Assembly: GCF_900102945.1 (NCBI RefSeq)
Contig: NZ_FNGI01000001.1
Location: forward strand, 434,001 to 498,000
Length of the DNA: 64,000 bases
Direction: 5' to 3'
Source: Modicisalibacter muralis
GTDB lineage: Bacteria > Pseudomonadota > Gammaproteobacteria > Pseudomonadales > Halomonadaceae
Part shown: in pieces, positions 56,193 through 64,000 of the stretch
Numbering within the stretch: the stretch's first letter is position 1
How the letters are laid out: every line of letters begins with the position of its first letter
The notes under the pieces: generated by a model
What the model saw: the letters and a program-made list of their open reading frames with translations, nothing else
The model's database searches: none
What the model was told of the DNA's origin: nothing
Program-made: the position numbers and the translations under genes

Positions 56193-57872
56193 ATGAGCAC
56201 CGAGAGTACCAGCGCCCCGAACTTCATCCGCAACCAGATTCGCGAAGACGCCGACGCGGGTCGCGTCGACAAGCTCGTGACTCGCTTCCCACCGGAGCCC
56301 AACGGTTTTTTGCATATCGGTCATGCCAAGTCGATCTGCCTGAACTTCGGTCTCGCCGAGCAATTCGATGGCGATTGCCACTTGCGTTTCGACGACACCA
56401 ATCCGGCCAAGGAAGAGCAGGCGTATATCGACGGCATCAAGGCCGATGTCGAGTGGTTGGGCTTTCATTGGGCGGGCAAGGTGCGCTTTGCCTCGGATTA
56501 TTTCGACCAGCTTTATAGCTGGGCGCAGCACCTCGTGCATGAGGACAAGGCGTATGTCGACGATCTCTCGCCCGATGAGATTCGTGAGTACCGCGGCACG
56601 CTGACCGAGCCCGGCCGGCCGAGCCCTTATCGCGACCGTTCGGTGGAGGAGAATCTTGACCTGCTCGAACGCATGCGCAAGGGCGAATTCGCCGAAGGCG
56701 AAAAAGTGCTGCGCGCGAAGATCGACATGGCATCGCCGAATATCAACCTGCGCGACCCGATTCTCTATCGCATTCGTCACGCCAGTCATCACCAGACCGG
56801 CGACAAGTGGAAGATCTACCCGTCCTACGATTTCACTCACGGCCAGTCGGATGCCATTGAGGGCGTGACTCACTCGATCTGCACGCTGGAATTCGAAGAC
56901 CATCGCCCGCTTTATGAATGGTTCCTGGCCAATCTGCCGGTGCCGACGACGCCGCGCCAGATCGAATTCGCGCGGCTCAATCTCAATTACACGGTGACCT
57001 CCAAGCGCAAGCTCAAGCTGCTGGTGGATCAAGACATCGTCGATGGCTGGGACGACCCGCGCATGCCGACCATCTCGGGCATGCGTCGGCGCGGCTACAC
57101 GCCCGGCTCGATTCGCAAGTTCTGCGAGATGATCGGCGTCACCCGCGCCGATGGCGGCATGGTCGATATCGCCATGCTCTATCACGCCATTCGCTCGGAG
57201 CTGGAAGACACGGCGCTGCGTGCGATGTGCGTGTTGAAGCCGCTCAAGGTGGTGCTGACCAATGTGGCGGAGGATCACGACGAGGTTATCGAGGTGCCGG
57301 GGCATCCGGCACGCGATGACATGGGCATGCGTAAGCTGCCGTTGACGCGCGAAATCTGGATCGACTCCGACGACTTCATGGAAGAGCCGCCGAAGAAATT
57401 CTTCCGCCTGGCGCCGGGCCAGGAAGTGCGCCTGCGCAACGCCTACGTGATTCGCTGCGACGAGGTGATCAAGAACGCCGACGGCGGGATCGATGAACTG
57501 CGCTGCTCGGTGGATTTCGACACTCTGGGCAAGAACCCCGAAGGGCGCAAGGTCAAGGGCGTGATCCATTGGGTCAGCGCCGCGCATGCGGTGCCGGTCG
57601 AGGTGCGCCTTTATGACAACCTGTTCCAGGTCGAGGCGCCGGACAAGGATCGCGACGTCGATTTTCTCGATCACCTCAGCGGCGATTCGCTGACCATCGT
57701 TCAGGGCTTTGGCGAACCGAGTCTCGCCGAGGTCGCGCCCGAGACGCGCTTCCAGTTCGAGCGGGTGGGTTATTTCTGCGCCGACCGCCACGCCACGGCC
57801 GAGGGCAAGCGCGTGTTCAACCGCACCGTCGGGCTCAAGGATACCTGGGCGAAAATCCAGAAGAAGGGGTGA
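56193..57872 (+). CDS. glnS: glutaminyl-tRNA synthetase
   Basis: Class I aminoacyl-tRNA synthetase, 559 residues. [20 protein letters not shown] contains the HIGH motif, and the KMSKS-equivalent is [29 protein letters not shown] and [20 protein letters not shown] are typical of GlnRS. cysS begins 4 bases after its stop, so the two tRNA-charging genes form an operon. The leader contains repeat copy 4. Confidence 0.97.
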   Translation: MSTESTSAPNFIRNQIREDADAGRVDKLVTRFPPEPNGFLHIGHAKSICLNFGLAEQFDGDCHLRFDDTNPAKEEQAYIDGIKADVEWLGFHWAGKVRFASDYFDQLYSWAQHLVHEDKAYVDDLSPDEIREYRGTLTEPGRPSPYRDRSVEENLDLLERMRKGEFAEGEKVLRAKIDMASPNINLRDPILYRIRHASHHQTGDKWKIYPSYDFTHGQSDAIEGVTHSICTLEFEDHRPLYEWFLANLPVPTTPRQIEFARLNLNYTVTSKRKLKLLVDQDIVDGWDDPRMPTISGMRRRGYTPGSIRKFCEMIGVTRADGGMVDIAMLYHAIRSELEDTALRAMCVLKPLKVVLTNVAEDHDEVIEVPGHPARDDMGMRKLPLTREIWIDSDDFMEEPPKKFFRLAPGQEVRLRNAYVIRCDEVIKNADGGIDELRCSVDFDTLGKNPEGRKVKGVIHWVSAAHAVPVEVRLYDNLFQVEAPDKDRDVDFLDHLSGDSLTIVQGFGEPSLAEVAPETRFQFERVGYFCADRHATAEGKRVFNRTVGLKDTWAKIQKKG

Positions 57873-57876
57873 GCGG

Positions 57877-59262
57877 ATGCAGATCTACAACACCCTGACC
57901 CGGCGCAAGGAGACGTTCACGCCCATCGAACCGGGCAAGATCCGCATGTACGTGTGCGGCATTACCGTCTACGACTACTGCCACATCGGCCATGCCCGGG
58001 TGATGGTCGCCTTCGACGTGATTACCCGCTACCTCCGCGCACGCGGCTTCGACGTCAACTACGTGCGCAATATCACCGATATCGACGACAAGATATTGAA
58101 GCGCGCCGACGAGAACGGCGAAACCATCGCCAGCCTGACCGAGCGCATGATCGATGCCATGCACGAGGACGAGGACCGCCTCGGCGTGCTGCGTCCCGAC
58201 CGCGAGCCGCGCGCGACGGCGCATATCGATGACATCGTGGCGATGATCGCGACCCTGATCGACAAGGGCTTCGCCTACGCGGCCGATAACGGCGACGTCT
58301 ACTACCGGGTGCGAAAGTTCGAGGGCTACGGCAAGCTCAACAACCGCGATCTCGACGACATGCGTGCCGGCGCGCGGGTCGAGATCGATGAGCATAAAGA
58401 GGACCCGCTGGATTTCGTGTTGTGGAAGGCTGCCAAGCCGGGCGAGGCCAGTTGGTCATCGCCATGGAGCGCGGGGCGTCCCGGCTGGCATATCGAATGT
58501 TCGGCGATGTCGACCTGCTGCCTGGGCGATACCTTCGACATTCATGGTGGTGGGCCGGACTTGACCTTCCCGCATCACGAAAACGAGATCGCCCAGAGCG
58601 AGGCGGCCACCGGCAAACCCTACGTCAATACCTGGATGCACGCCGGGGCGGTGCGCGTCGACCAGCAGAAGATGTCCAAGTCGCTGGGCAATTTCTTCAC
58701 CATTCGCGATGTGCTCGAAGTTCACGACCCGGAAGTGGTGCGTTACCTGCTATTGGCCAGCCATTACCGCAGCCCGATCAACTATGCGCCGGATGCGCTC
58801 GACGAGGCGCGGCATACGCTGTCGCGCTTCTACAATGCACTGGAGGGCGTCGATGCCGCCAGGGGCGAGATCGATGCGCGCTTCAACGAGCGTTTCGTCG
58901 CGGCGATGGATGACGATTTCAACACCGCCGAGGCGCTGGCGGGGCTGTTCGAACTGGCACGCGAACTCAATCGGGCCAAGAAGGAAACGCCTGAACTGGC
59001 GCCGGCACTGGCCTTCGAGCTCAAGCGGCTGGGGGCGATCCTGGGCTTGTTCGCCCAGAACCCGACGGCTTTTCTCAAGGCCGGGGCGGAGGCGCTGCCG
59101 ATCTCCGAGGATGAAATACAGGCGCGCATCGCCGCGCGGGCCGAGGCCAAGAAGGCGCGTGACTTCGCCGAGGCCGATCGCATTCGCGACGAACTGGCGG
59201 CGCTGGGTATCGTGCTCAAGGATTCCCGAGAGGGGACGACCTGGGTGCTGGAGCAGGGCTAA
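57877..59262 (+). CDS. cysS: cysteinyl-tRNA synthetase
   Basis: Class I synthetase, 461 residues. HIGH motif in [19 protein letters not shown] in [12 protein letters not shown]. The zinc ligands C28 ([11 protein letters not shown]), C209 region ([11 protein letters not shown]) and [15 protein letters not shown] are present. The start at 57877 gives [12 protein letters not shown], the family start. It ends an operon with glnS; a hairpin follows at 59315. Confidence 0.97.
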   Translation: MQIYNTLTRRKETFTPIEPGKIRMYVCGITVYDYCHIGHARVMVAFDVITRYLRARGFDVNYVRNITDIDDKILKRADENGETIASLTERMIDAMHEDEDRLGVLRPDREPRATAHIDDIVAMIATLIDKGFAYAADNGDVYYRVRKFEGYGKLNNRDLDDMRAGARVEIDEHKEDPLDFVLWKAAKPGEASWSSPWSAGRPGWHIECSAMSTCCLGDTFDIHGGGPDLTFPHHENEIAQSEAATGKPYVNTWMHAGAVRVDQQKMSKSLGNFFTIRDVLEVHDPEVVRYLLLASHYRSPINYAPDALDEARHTLSRFYNALEGVDAARGEIDARFNERFVAAMDDDFNTAEALAGLFELARELNRAKKETPELAPALAFELKRLGAILGLFAQNPTAFLKAGAEALPISEDEIQARIAARAEAKKARDFAEADRIRDELAALGIVLKDSREGTTWVLEQG

Positions 59263-59314
59263 GCGTGGTCTGCCTGTAATTCATAACCGCTTCGGCATCG
59301 ATAACAGGAATGAA

Positions 59315-59340
59315 CGGGGCGCGATCGATGTCGCGCCCCG
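59315..59340. terminator. hairpin between convergent cysS and adh
   Basis: A 10 bp perfect stem CGGGGCGCGA / TCGCGCCCCG with loop TCGATG lies 52 bases after the cysS stop and 24 bases before the end of the alcohol dehydrogenase gene on the other strand. No T-tract. Confidence 0.5.
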
Positions 59341-59364
59341 CGAGGATCAGCCCAACGGTCGCCG

Positions 59365-60405
59365 TCAGCCGGCCATATCAATGACGACCCGCCCCTCTAT
59401 CTTGCCGTCGATCATGCGCTGGAAGACATCGTTGATATTTTCCAGCTTATCGGTCGCCACCGTCGCCTTGACCTTGCCTTCAGCGGCGAAATCCAGCGCT
59501 TCCTGCAGGTCCATGCGCGTGCCCACGATGGACCCCCGCACCGTGATGCCGTTGAGCACGGTATTGAAGATAGGCAGCGGGATATCACCCGGCGGCAGCC
59601 CGTTGAGCACCAGCGTTCCGCCTCGGCGCAGCATGTTCTGTGCCTGGTCGAAGGCCTTGGGAGACACCGCCGTCACCAGCACGCCATGAGCGCCACCGAT
59701 GACTTTCTTCAAGTAGTCCGCCGGATCGGTTTTCATGGCGTTGATGGTCACCGTGGCACCCAGTTGCTCGGCCAGGGCCAACTTGCCGTCATCGATATCC
59801 ACCGCCGCCACGTTCAGCCCCATCGTCTTGGCGTACTGCACAGCCATATGGCCCAAACCGCCGACACCCGAGATCACCACCCACTGGCCGGGGCGGGTAT
59901 CGGTCATCTTGAGCCCTTTGTAGACCGTGACTCCCGCGCACAATACCGGCGCGATTTCCACGAAATCGACGGCGTCGGGAAGCCGCCCCACATAACCGGC
60001 GTCCGCCAGGGTATAGTCGGCAAAGCCGCCATTGACCGAGTAACCGGTATTCTGCTGGGACTCGCACAGCGTCTCCCAGCCCCCCAGGCAGTGTTCGCAG
60101 TGGCCACAGGCGGAGTAGAGCCAGGGCACGCCGATGCGATCGCCCTCCTTGAGGTGGGTCACCCCTTCGCCTAACGCCACCACGTGACCGACCCCCTCGT
60201 GTCCAGGAATAAACGGTGGGCTCGGCTTGACCGGCCAGTCGCCATGAGCGGCATGGAGATCGGTATGGCACACCCCCGACGCGGCCACTTTCATCAGCAC
60301 CTCGCCGCGCTGCGGGCGCGGCACCTCGACTTCTTCCATCACCAGGGGCTGGCCGAACTGGCGAACCACGGCGGCCTGCATCGTCTTATCCATTGTCTTA
60401 TCCAT
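59365..60405 (-). CDS. zinc-dependent alcohol dehydrogenase, AdhP type
   Basis: NAD-dependent oxidation of ethanol and other alcohols; 346 residues. Catalytic zinc residues are in [14 protein letters not shown] and [10 protein letters not shown]; the structural zinc cysteines are in [20 protein letters not shown]; the Rossmann motif is [19 protein letters not shown]. The ATG at 60405 follows TTGGAGATC. The N-terminus carries a short duplication (MDKTMDKTM) before the family start. It is downstream of the aldehyde dehydrogenase on the same strand, giving an ethanol-to-acetate route. Confidence 0.93.
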   Translation of the reverse strand: MDKTMDKTMQAAVVRQFGQPLVMEEVEVPRPQRGEVLMKVAASGVCHTDLHAAHGDWPVKPSPPFIPGHEGVGHVVALGEGVTHLKEGDRIGVPWLYSACGHCEHCLGGWETLCESQQNTGYSVNGGFADYTLADAGYVGRLPDAVDFVEIAPVLCAGVTVYKGLKMTDTRPGQWVVISGVGGLGHMAVQYAKTMGLNVAAVDIDDGKLALAEQLGATVTINAMKTDPADYLKKVIGGAHGVLVTAVSPKAFDQAQNMLRRGGTLVLNGLPPGDIPLPIFNTVLNGITVRGSIVGTRMDLQEALDFAAEGKVKATVATDKLENINDVFQRMIDGKIEGRVVIDMAG

Positions 60406-60516
60406 TATCGGATCTCCAAACTCTAAAAAGGGGCGGCGGCTCTTATCGCCGGCAGGGACAAGGAACAACCCGCTCGGCCCGAAGGCCGAACGGTTGTTAT
60501 GTGGGAATGGCCCAGC

Positions 60517-62037
60517 CTAGAAGAAGCCCATCGGGTTGATGTCATAGCTGACCAGCAGGTTCTTGGTCTGCTGGTAATGTTCTAACGCCATTTTATGAGT
60601 TTCGCGGCCCACGCCGGACTTCTTGTAACCGCCGAAGGCGGCGTGCGCCGGGTATTGGTGATAACAGTTGGTCCACACGCGGCCGGCCTGAATGCCCCGC
60701 CCCATGCGGAAGGCGACATTGATGTCGCGGGACCACACCCCGGCGCCGAGGCCGAACTCGGTGTCGTTGGCAATCGCCAGCGCCTCCGCTTCGTCCTTGA
60801 ACGTCGTCACGGCGACTACCGGGCCGAAGATTTCCTCCTGGAACACACGCATCCTGTTATCGCCCTTGAGCAAGGTCGGTTGAATGTAATAGCCGCGCGA
60901 CAGCGCCGGGTCGAGGCTTTCCTTCTCGCCGCCGGCGAGAAATTCCGCGCCCTCCTCGCGGGCCACGTCCATGTAGCTCATGATCTTGTCGAACTGCTCC
61001 TGGCTGGCCTGGGCGCCGACCTGGACCTCGGTATCCAGCGGGTTGCCGCGCTTGATCGCCCGGGTGCGCTCCATCACCTTGGCCATGAAGCTTTCGTACA
61101 TCTCCTCCTGGATCAGTGCCCGCGACGGGCAGGTGCACACTTCGCCCTGGTTGAAGAAGGCCAGCACCAGGCCCTCGGCCGCCTTGTCGATGAATTCCGG
61201 CTCGGCGTTCATGATGTCGGCGAAGTAGATGTTGGGCGACTTGCCGCCCAGTTCGACCGTCGAGGGGATGATGTTGTCGGCGGCGCACTTGAGAATGTGC
61301 GAACCCACCGGGGTCGAGCCGGTGAAGGCGATCTTGGCGATGCGCTTGTTGGTGGCCAGTGCCTGGCCGGCTTCCTCGCCAAGTCCGTTGACGATGTTGA
61401 CCACGCCAGGCGGTAGCAGATCGCCGATCAACTCCATCAGCTTGAGGATCGAGGCTGGGGTCTGCTCGGCGGGTTTCAACACCACGCAGTTGCCTGCCGC
61501 CAGCGCCGGCGCCAGCTTCCAGGTCGCCATCAGGATCGGGAAGTTCCACGGAATGATCTGGCCCACCACGCCCAGCGGCTCATGGAAGTGATAGGCTACG
61601 GTATTACCGTCGATATCCGCAGCGGTTCCTTCCTGGGCGCGAATACAGCCGGCGAAGTAGCGGAAGTGATCCACCGCCAGTGGGATGTCGGCATTGAGCG
61701 TCTCGCGCACCGCCTTGCCGTTGTCCCAGCTTTCGGCGACGGCGAGCATCTCCAGGTTCTGTTCGATGCGATCGGCGATCTTCAACAGGATGTTGCCGCG
61801 CTCGGCAGCCGAGCTCTTGCCCCAGGCCGGCGCCGCCTTGTGCGCGGCGTCCAGTGCCAGGTCGATGTCCTCGGTGCCCGAGCGGGGGATCTCGCAGAAC
61901 ACCTCGCCGGTGATCGGTGTGACGTTGTCGAAGTACTGGCCCTTGACCGGGGCGACGAACTCGCCGCCGATGTAGTTGCCATAGCGTTTCTCGAAGCTGA
62001 CGACGGCGTCCGTACTGCCGGGATTGGCGTAGATCAT
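60517..62037 (-). CDS. exaC: NAD-dependent acetaldehyde dehydrogenase, ExaC-like
   Basis: Oxidises acetaldehyde to acetate. The 506-residue protein resembles Pseudomonas ExaC closely: [62 protein letters not shown], and the catalytic cysteine region [17 protein letters not shown]. It ends [14 protein letters not shown]. The start at 62037 follows TAGGAG. It is first in a unit with the alcohol dehydrogenase and is divergent from a response regulator gene, like exa/erb regulatory loci. Confidence 0.94.
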   Translation of the reverse strand: MIYANPGSTDAVVSFEKRYGNYIGGEFVAPVKGQYFDNVTPITGEVFCEIPRSGTEDIDLALDAAHKAAPAWGKSSAAERGNILLKIADRIEQNLEMLAVAESWDNGKAVRETLNADIPLAVDHFRYFAGCIRAQEGTAADIDGNTVAYHFHEPLGVVGQIIPWNFPILMATWKLAPALAAGNCVVLKPAEQTPASILKLMELIGDLLPPGVVNIVNGLGEEAGQALATNKRIAKIAFTGSTPVGSHILKCAADNIIPSTVELGGKSPNIYFADIMNAEPEFIDKAAEGLVLAFFNQGEVCTCPSRALIQEEMYESFMAKVMERTRAIKRGNPLDTEVQVGAQASQEQFDKIMSYMDVAREEGAEFLAGGEKESLDPALSRGYYIQPTLLKGDNRMRVFQEEIFGPVVAVTTFKDEAEALAIANDTEFGLGAGVWSRDINVAFRMGRGIQAGRVWTNCYHQYPAHAAFGGYKKSGVGRETHKMALEHYQQTKNLLVSYDINPMGFF

Positions 62038-62172
62038 GGCATGGCTCCTATTGCGGATGTTGTCGTTATGAGTGACTCTGGTTAAGTCTTGGTCACGCGT
62101 CCGACGTAGGACATCCTTCCGAGGCAGGAGAGCGCCTCCTTCGTTGGTAGGAGGCGAAACGGAGCGAGCGCC

Positions 62173-62862
62173 ATGCATACATTGCTGATCGCCGATGATC
62201 ATCCCATGTTCCGCGAAGCCATGGCCGATGCCATTGCTGCCGCCTTGCCCGGCACCACCATTCTCCAGGCCGCGACCCTGGCCCAGACATTACAGGATGC
62301 CGCCGCGCACGAAGAGATCGATCTGCTGCTGCTCGACCTGAGCTTGCCCGACAGCGCCGGTCTCGATGGTCTGGCCCGACTGCGTGAGCAGTTGCCTTGG
62401 TTGCCGGTCGCGATTATTTCCGCCGAACAGGCCCGCGAGACGGTGCTGGAAGCGCTCAATCTCGGTGCCGTCGGCTATATTCCCAAGTCGACACCACGTC
62501 AGGAATTGCTGGCCGCTCTGCAACAGGTCTTGGAAGGGCGGGTTTATCTACCGGCCGGACTGCTGCGCCGGCCATCGTTGGCTCCCCGGCCAGAGGCGAC
62601 GGAAACGCCCGACCTGACGCCATTGACCGCCAAGCAGCGCGAGGTTCTGGTGCGGATGTCGCAGGGGAAATCCAACAAGCATATCGCCCGCGAGTTGATG
62701 ATTGCCGAAACTACGGTCAAGACTCATGTTTCTGCGATCTTCGGCAAGCTTGGCGTGAGCAGTCGGGTCCAGGCGATTCTGGCCGCCCGTGAGCAGCATC
62801 TTGCCCCTTCGGACGAATCGCCGGTTCGACTCGACTCACGTCCTCTCGAGCAGGCTGAGTAG
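62173..62862 (+). CDS. LuxR/NarL-type response regulator, ErbR/AgmR-like
   Basis: A 229-residue response regulator. The receiver has [16 protein letters not shown], the phosphoacceptor aspartate in [16 protein letters not shown], and [16 protein letters not shown]. The C-terminal LuxR helix-turn-helix is [19 protein letters not shown], then [20 protein letters not shown]. Its position upstream of the ethanol-oxidation unit suggests it controls those genes, as ErbR/AgmR do in Pseudomonas. The 3' end overlaps the convergent kinase gene by 27 bases. Confidence 0.9.
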   Translation: MHTLLIADDHPMFREAMADAIAAALPGTTILQAATLAQTLQDAAAHEEIDLLLLDLSLPDSAGLDGLARLREQLPWLPVAIISAEQARETVLEALNLGAVGYIPKSTPRQELLAALQQVLEGRVYLPAGLLRRPSLAPRPEATETPDLTPLTAKQREVLVRMSQGKSNKHIARELMIAETTVKTHVSAIFGKLGVSSRVQAILAAREQHLAPSDESPVRLDSRPLEQAE

Positions 62863-64000
62863 CTGCATCTTCAGGCGCAACGGTTTGACCGGCTTGAGCA
62901 GCCATCCAAATCCCAGCATGCGGGCACGGCGCTTGAGCGTGGCATCATGATTGGCCGTAATCACCAGCACCGGCAGGCCGGGCCAACGCTCGCGCAGCCG
63001 ACTCGCCGCCTCCAGTCCATCCGGGTCGCCTTCCTCCAGGTGATAGTCGACGACCAGCGCATCCGGCGGTGAGGTAGTCTCGCTGTCCAGTACGCCGGGA
63101 CCGGCCGCAGCCATGACCCGACACCCCCAGCTTCCCAATAGCGCCTGCATGCCCTCGCGAATGGCCAGGTCGTTATCGATGACCCATATCACCCGGCCGG
63201 ATAGCGGTTCGTTACCCGGCATGGCTTCGGTCACTGCCTGGACACGCTTTCCCTCGGGCAGTCGACCGTAGGGAACCAGTACCGAGAACAGCGAGCCTCG
63301 TCCGTGCCTGGAGGCCAACCCCACGGGATGGTCGAGCATCGACGTGATTCGGTCGACGATGGCCAAGCCAAGCCCCAAGCCACGATCTTTGTCGTCACGG
63401 CGGCTTTCGGCGCGTCGAAACTCCAGGAAGATCGCTTCGCGCTGGTCTTCGGGAATGCCCGGGCCGGTATCGCCGACGCAGATCTCCAGGCCCTCGGCCC
63501 GACGGCGACACCCCAGCAGGACATGGCCCCGCGCGGTATAGCGGATAGCATTGGTGAGAAAATTGCGCACCACCCGCGCCAGTAGCTGCAGGTCGGAGTC
63601 GATCACGGCCCCACTGCGCACATAGTGCAATGTCAGCCCCTGCGAGACGGCGACCTGATGGTATTCCTGGGCCAGCGTATCGAGCAGGTCGGCGGCGCCG
63701 AAGGGCGCCACATCGGGTTTGAGCACCCCGGCATCCAGCCGCGAGATATCCACTAATGTTCCCAGCAGAGTCTCGACATCCTCGAGCGAGCGGCCGATAT
63801 GTTTGACCAGGCGTCGAGAGGAGTTGGGTACGTGGTGTTCGCCCAGGGCACTGGCGAACAGCCGGGCGGCGTTCAATGGCTGCAGCAGGTCATGGCTGAC
63901 GGCAGCGAGAAACTTGGTCTTGGACAGGTTGGCCGCCTCGGCTTCCTGCTTGGCTTCGATCAGCCGCTGCTCCGCCGAGGCACGGCTGTGAATCTCCTCG
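62836..64000 (-). CDS. hybrid sensor histidine kinase, partial (5' end outside window)
   Basis: The frame is open to the window edge, so only about the C-terminal 388 residues are seen. It begins in a coiled-coil linker (RLIEAKQEAEAANLSKTK), then the H-box AAVSHDLLQPLNAARLFASA with the phosphohistidine. The ATPase domain has VRNFLTNAIRYTARG, GDTGPGIPEDQREAI and GLGLGLAIVDRI. A C-terminal receiver has VIWVIDNDLAIREGMQALLG and ALVVDYHLEEGDPDGL with the phosphoacceptor aspartate. It is probably the partner of the convergent response regulator. The sensory N-terminus is missing. Confidence 0.92.
   Translation of the reverse strand, partial: EEIHSRASAEQRLIEAKQEAEAANLSKTKFLAAVSHDLLQPLNAARLFASALGEHHVPNSSRRLVKHIGRSLEDVETLLGTLVDISRLDAGVLKPDVAPFGAADLLDTLAQEYHQVAVSQGLTLHYVRSGAVIDSDLQLLARVVRNFLTNAIRYTARGHVLLGCRRRAEGLEICVGDTGPGIPEDQREAIFLEFRRAESRRDDKDRGLGLGLAIVDRITSMLDHPVGLASRHGRGSLFSVLVPYGRLPEGKRVQAVTEAMPGNEPLSGRVIWVIDNDLAIREGMQALLGSWGCRVMAAAGPGVLDSETTSPPDALVVDYHLEEGDPDGLEAASRLRERWPGLPVLVITANHDATLKRRARMLGFGWLLKPVKPLRLKMQLLSLLERT

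Noticed and set aside
56115-57791. A 558-codon open frame opposite glnS
   Set aside because: Antisense to a complete glutaminyl-tRNA synthetase; composition typical of shadow frames, with no family motif.

Overview
The window is a high-GC gammaproteobacterial chromosome segment, most likely from the Halomonadaceae (Halomonas/Chromohalobacter type). This is inferred from protein resemblance, a Pseudomonas-like lexA-psrA-nagZ order, a very acidic outer-membrane protein and Pseudomonas-like ethanol oxidation enzymes; no 16S gene is present. Coding density is high. I see no prophage, transposase, CRISPR array or integrase.

Layout. 1-2.6 kb: glycerol repressor glpR and divergent glpK. 2.6-2.9 kb: two tandem tRNA-Val(GAC) genes with a promoter and terminator. 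2.9-6.1 kb: free methionine sulfoxide reductase and the metNIQ methionine importer, all on the minus strand. 6.3-12.2 kb: riboflavin synthase, then a nucleobase salvage block (adenine-type permease, apt, gpt, ung, upp, uraA). 12.3-20.4 kb: an XRE-cupin regulator, then tungstate/molybdate uptake and cofactor genes tupABC-mobA-mobB-moeA-moaCD-moaE-moaA, in which MoaC and MoaD are one fused protein. 20.5-24.5 kb: an H-NS-like protein, an RNase J-like nuclease, purU, and a UPF0016 manganese exporter behind a yybP-ykoY riboswitch. 24.5-29.9 kb: dinB, lexA, psrA, nagZ, hpt and a methylthioinosine phosphorylase. 30-36.8 kb: acyl-CoA ligase, LiuR-type regulator and a valine-degradation operon. 37-39.5 kb: glutaryl-CoA dehydrogenase and a CoA-transferase. 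39.5-43 kb: ppsR/ppsA. 43-50.4 kb: membrane-linked GDPD, rraA, an acidic OMP, acnB, a DUF1289 protein and miaE. 50.5-54.4 kb: a 1298-residue SARP-like ATPase/TPR regulator. 54.4-59.3 kb: lpxH, ppiB, glnS, cysS. 59.4-64 kb: alcohol and aldehyde dehydrogenases with a response regulator and a hybrid kinase cut by the window edge.

The most distinctive non-coding feature is a family of four related 138-173 bp elements (28329, 38147, 55234, 55987) with roughly 17 bp imperfect terminal inverted repeats. All sit between genes and all have the same orientation, like ERIC/MITE elements. Other regulatory signals readable in the DNA are a 30 bp palindrome before glpK, a PsrA-type site before psrA, a LiuR-type palindrome before the valine operon, a Mn riboswitch with its own promoter, and a terminator hairpin between upp and uraA.

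Functional themes are nucleobase salvage, Mo/W cofactor production, branched-chain amino acid and glutarate catabolism, gluconeogenesis through regulated PEP synthase, and ethanol oxidation under two-component control.
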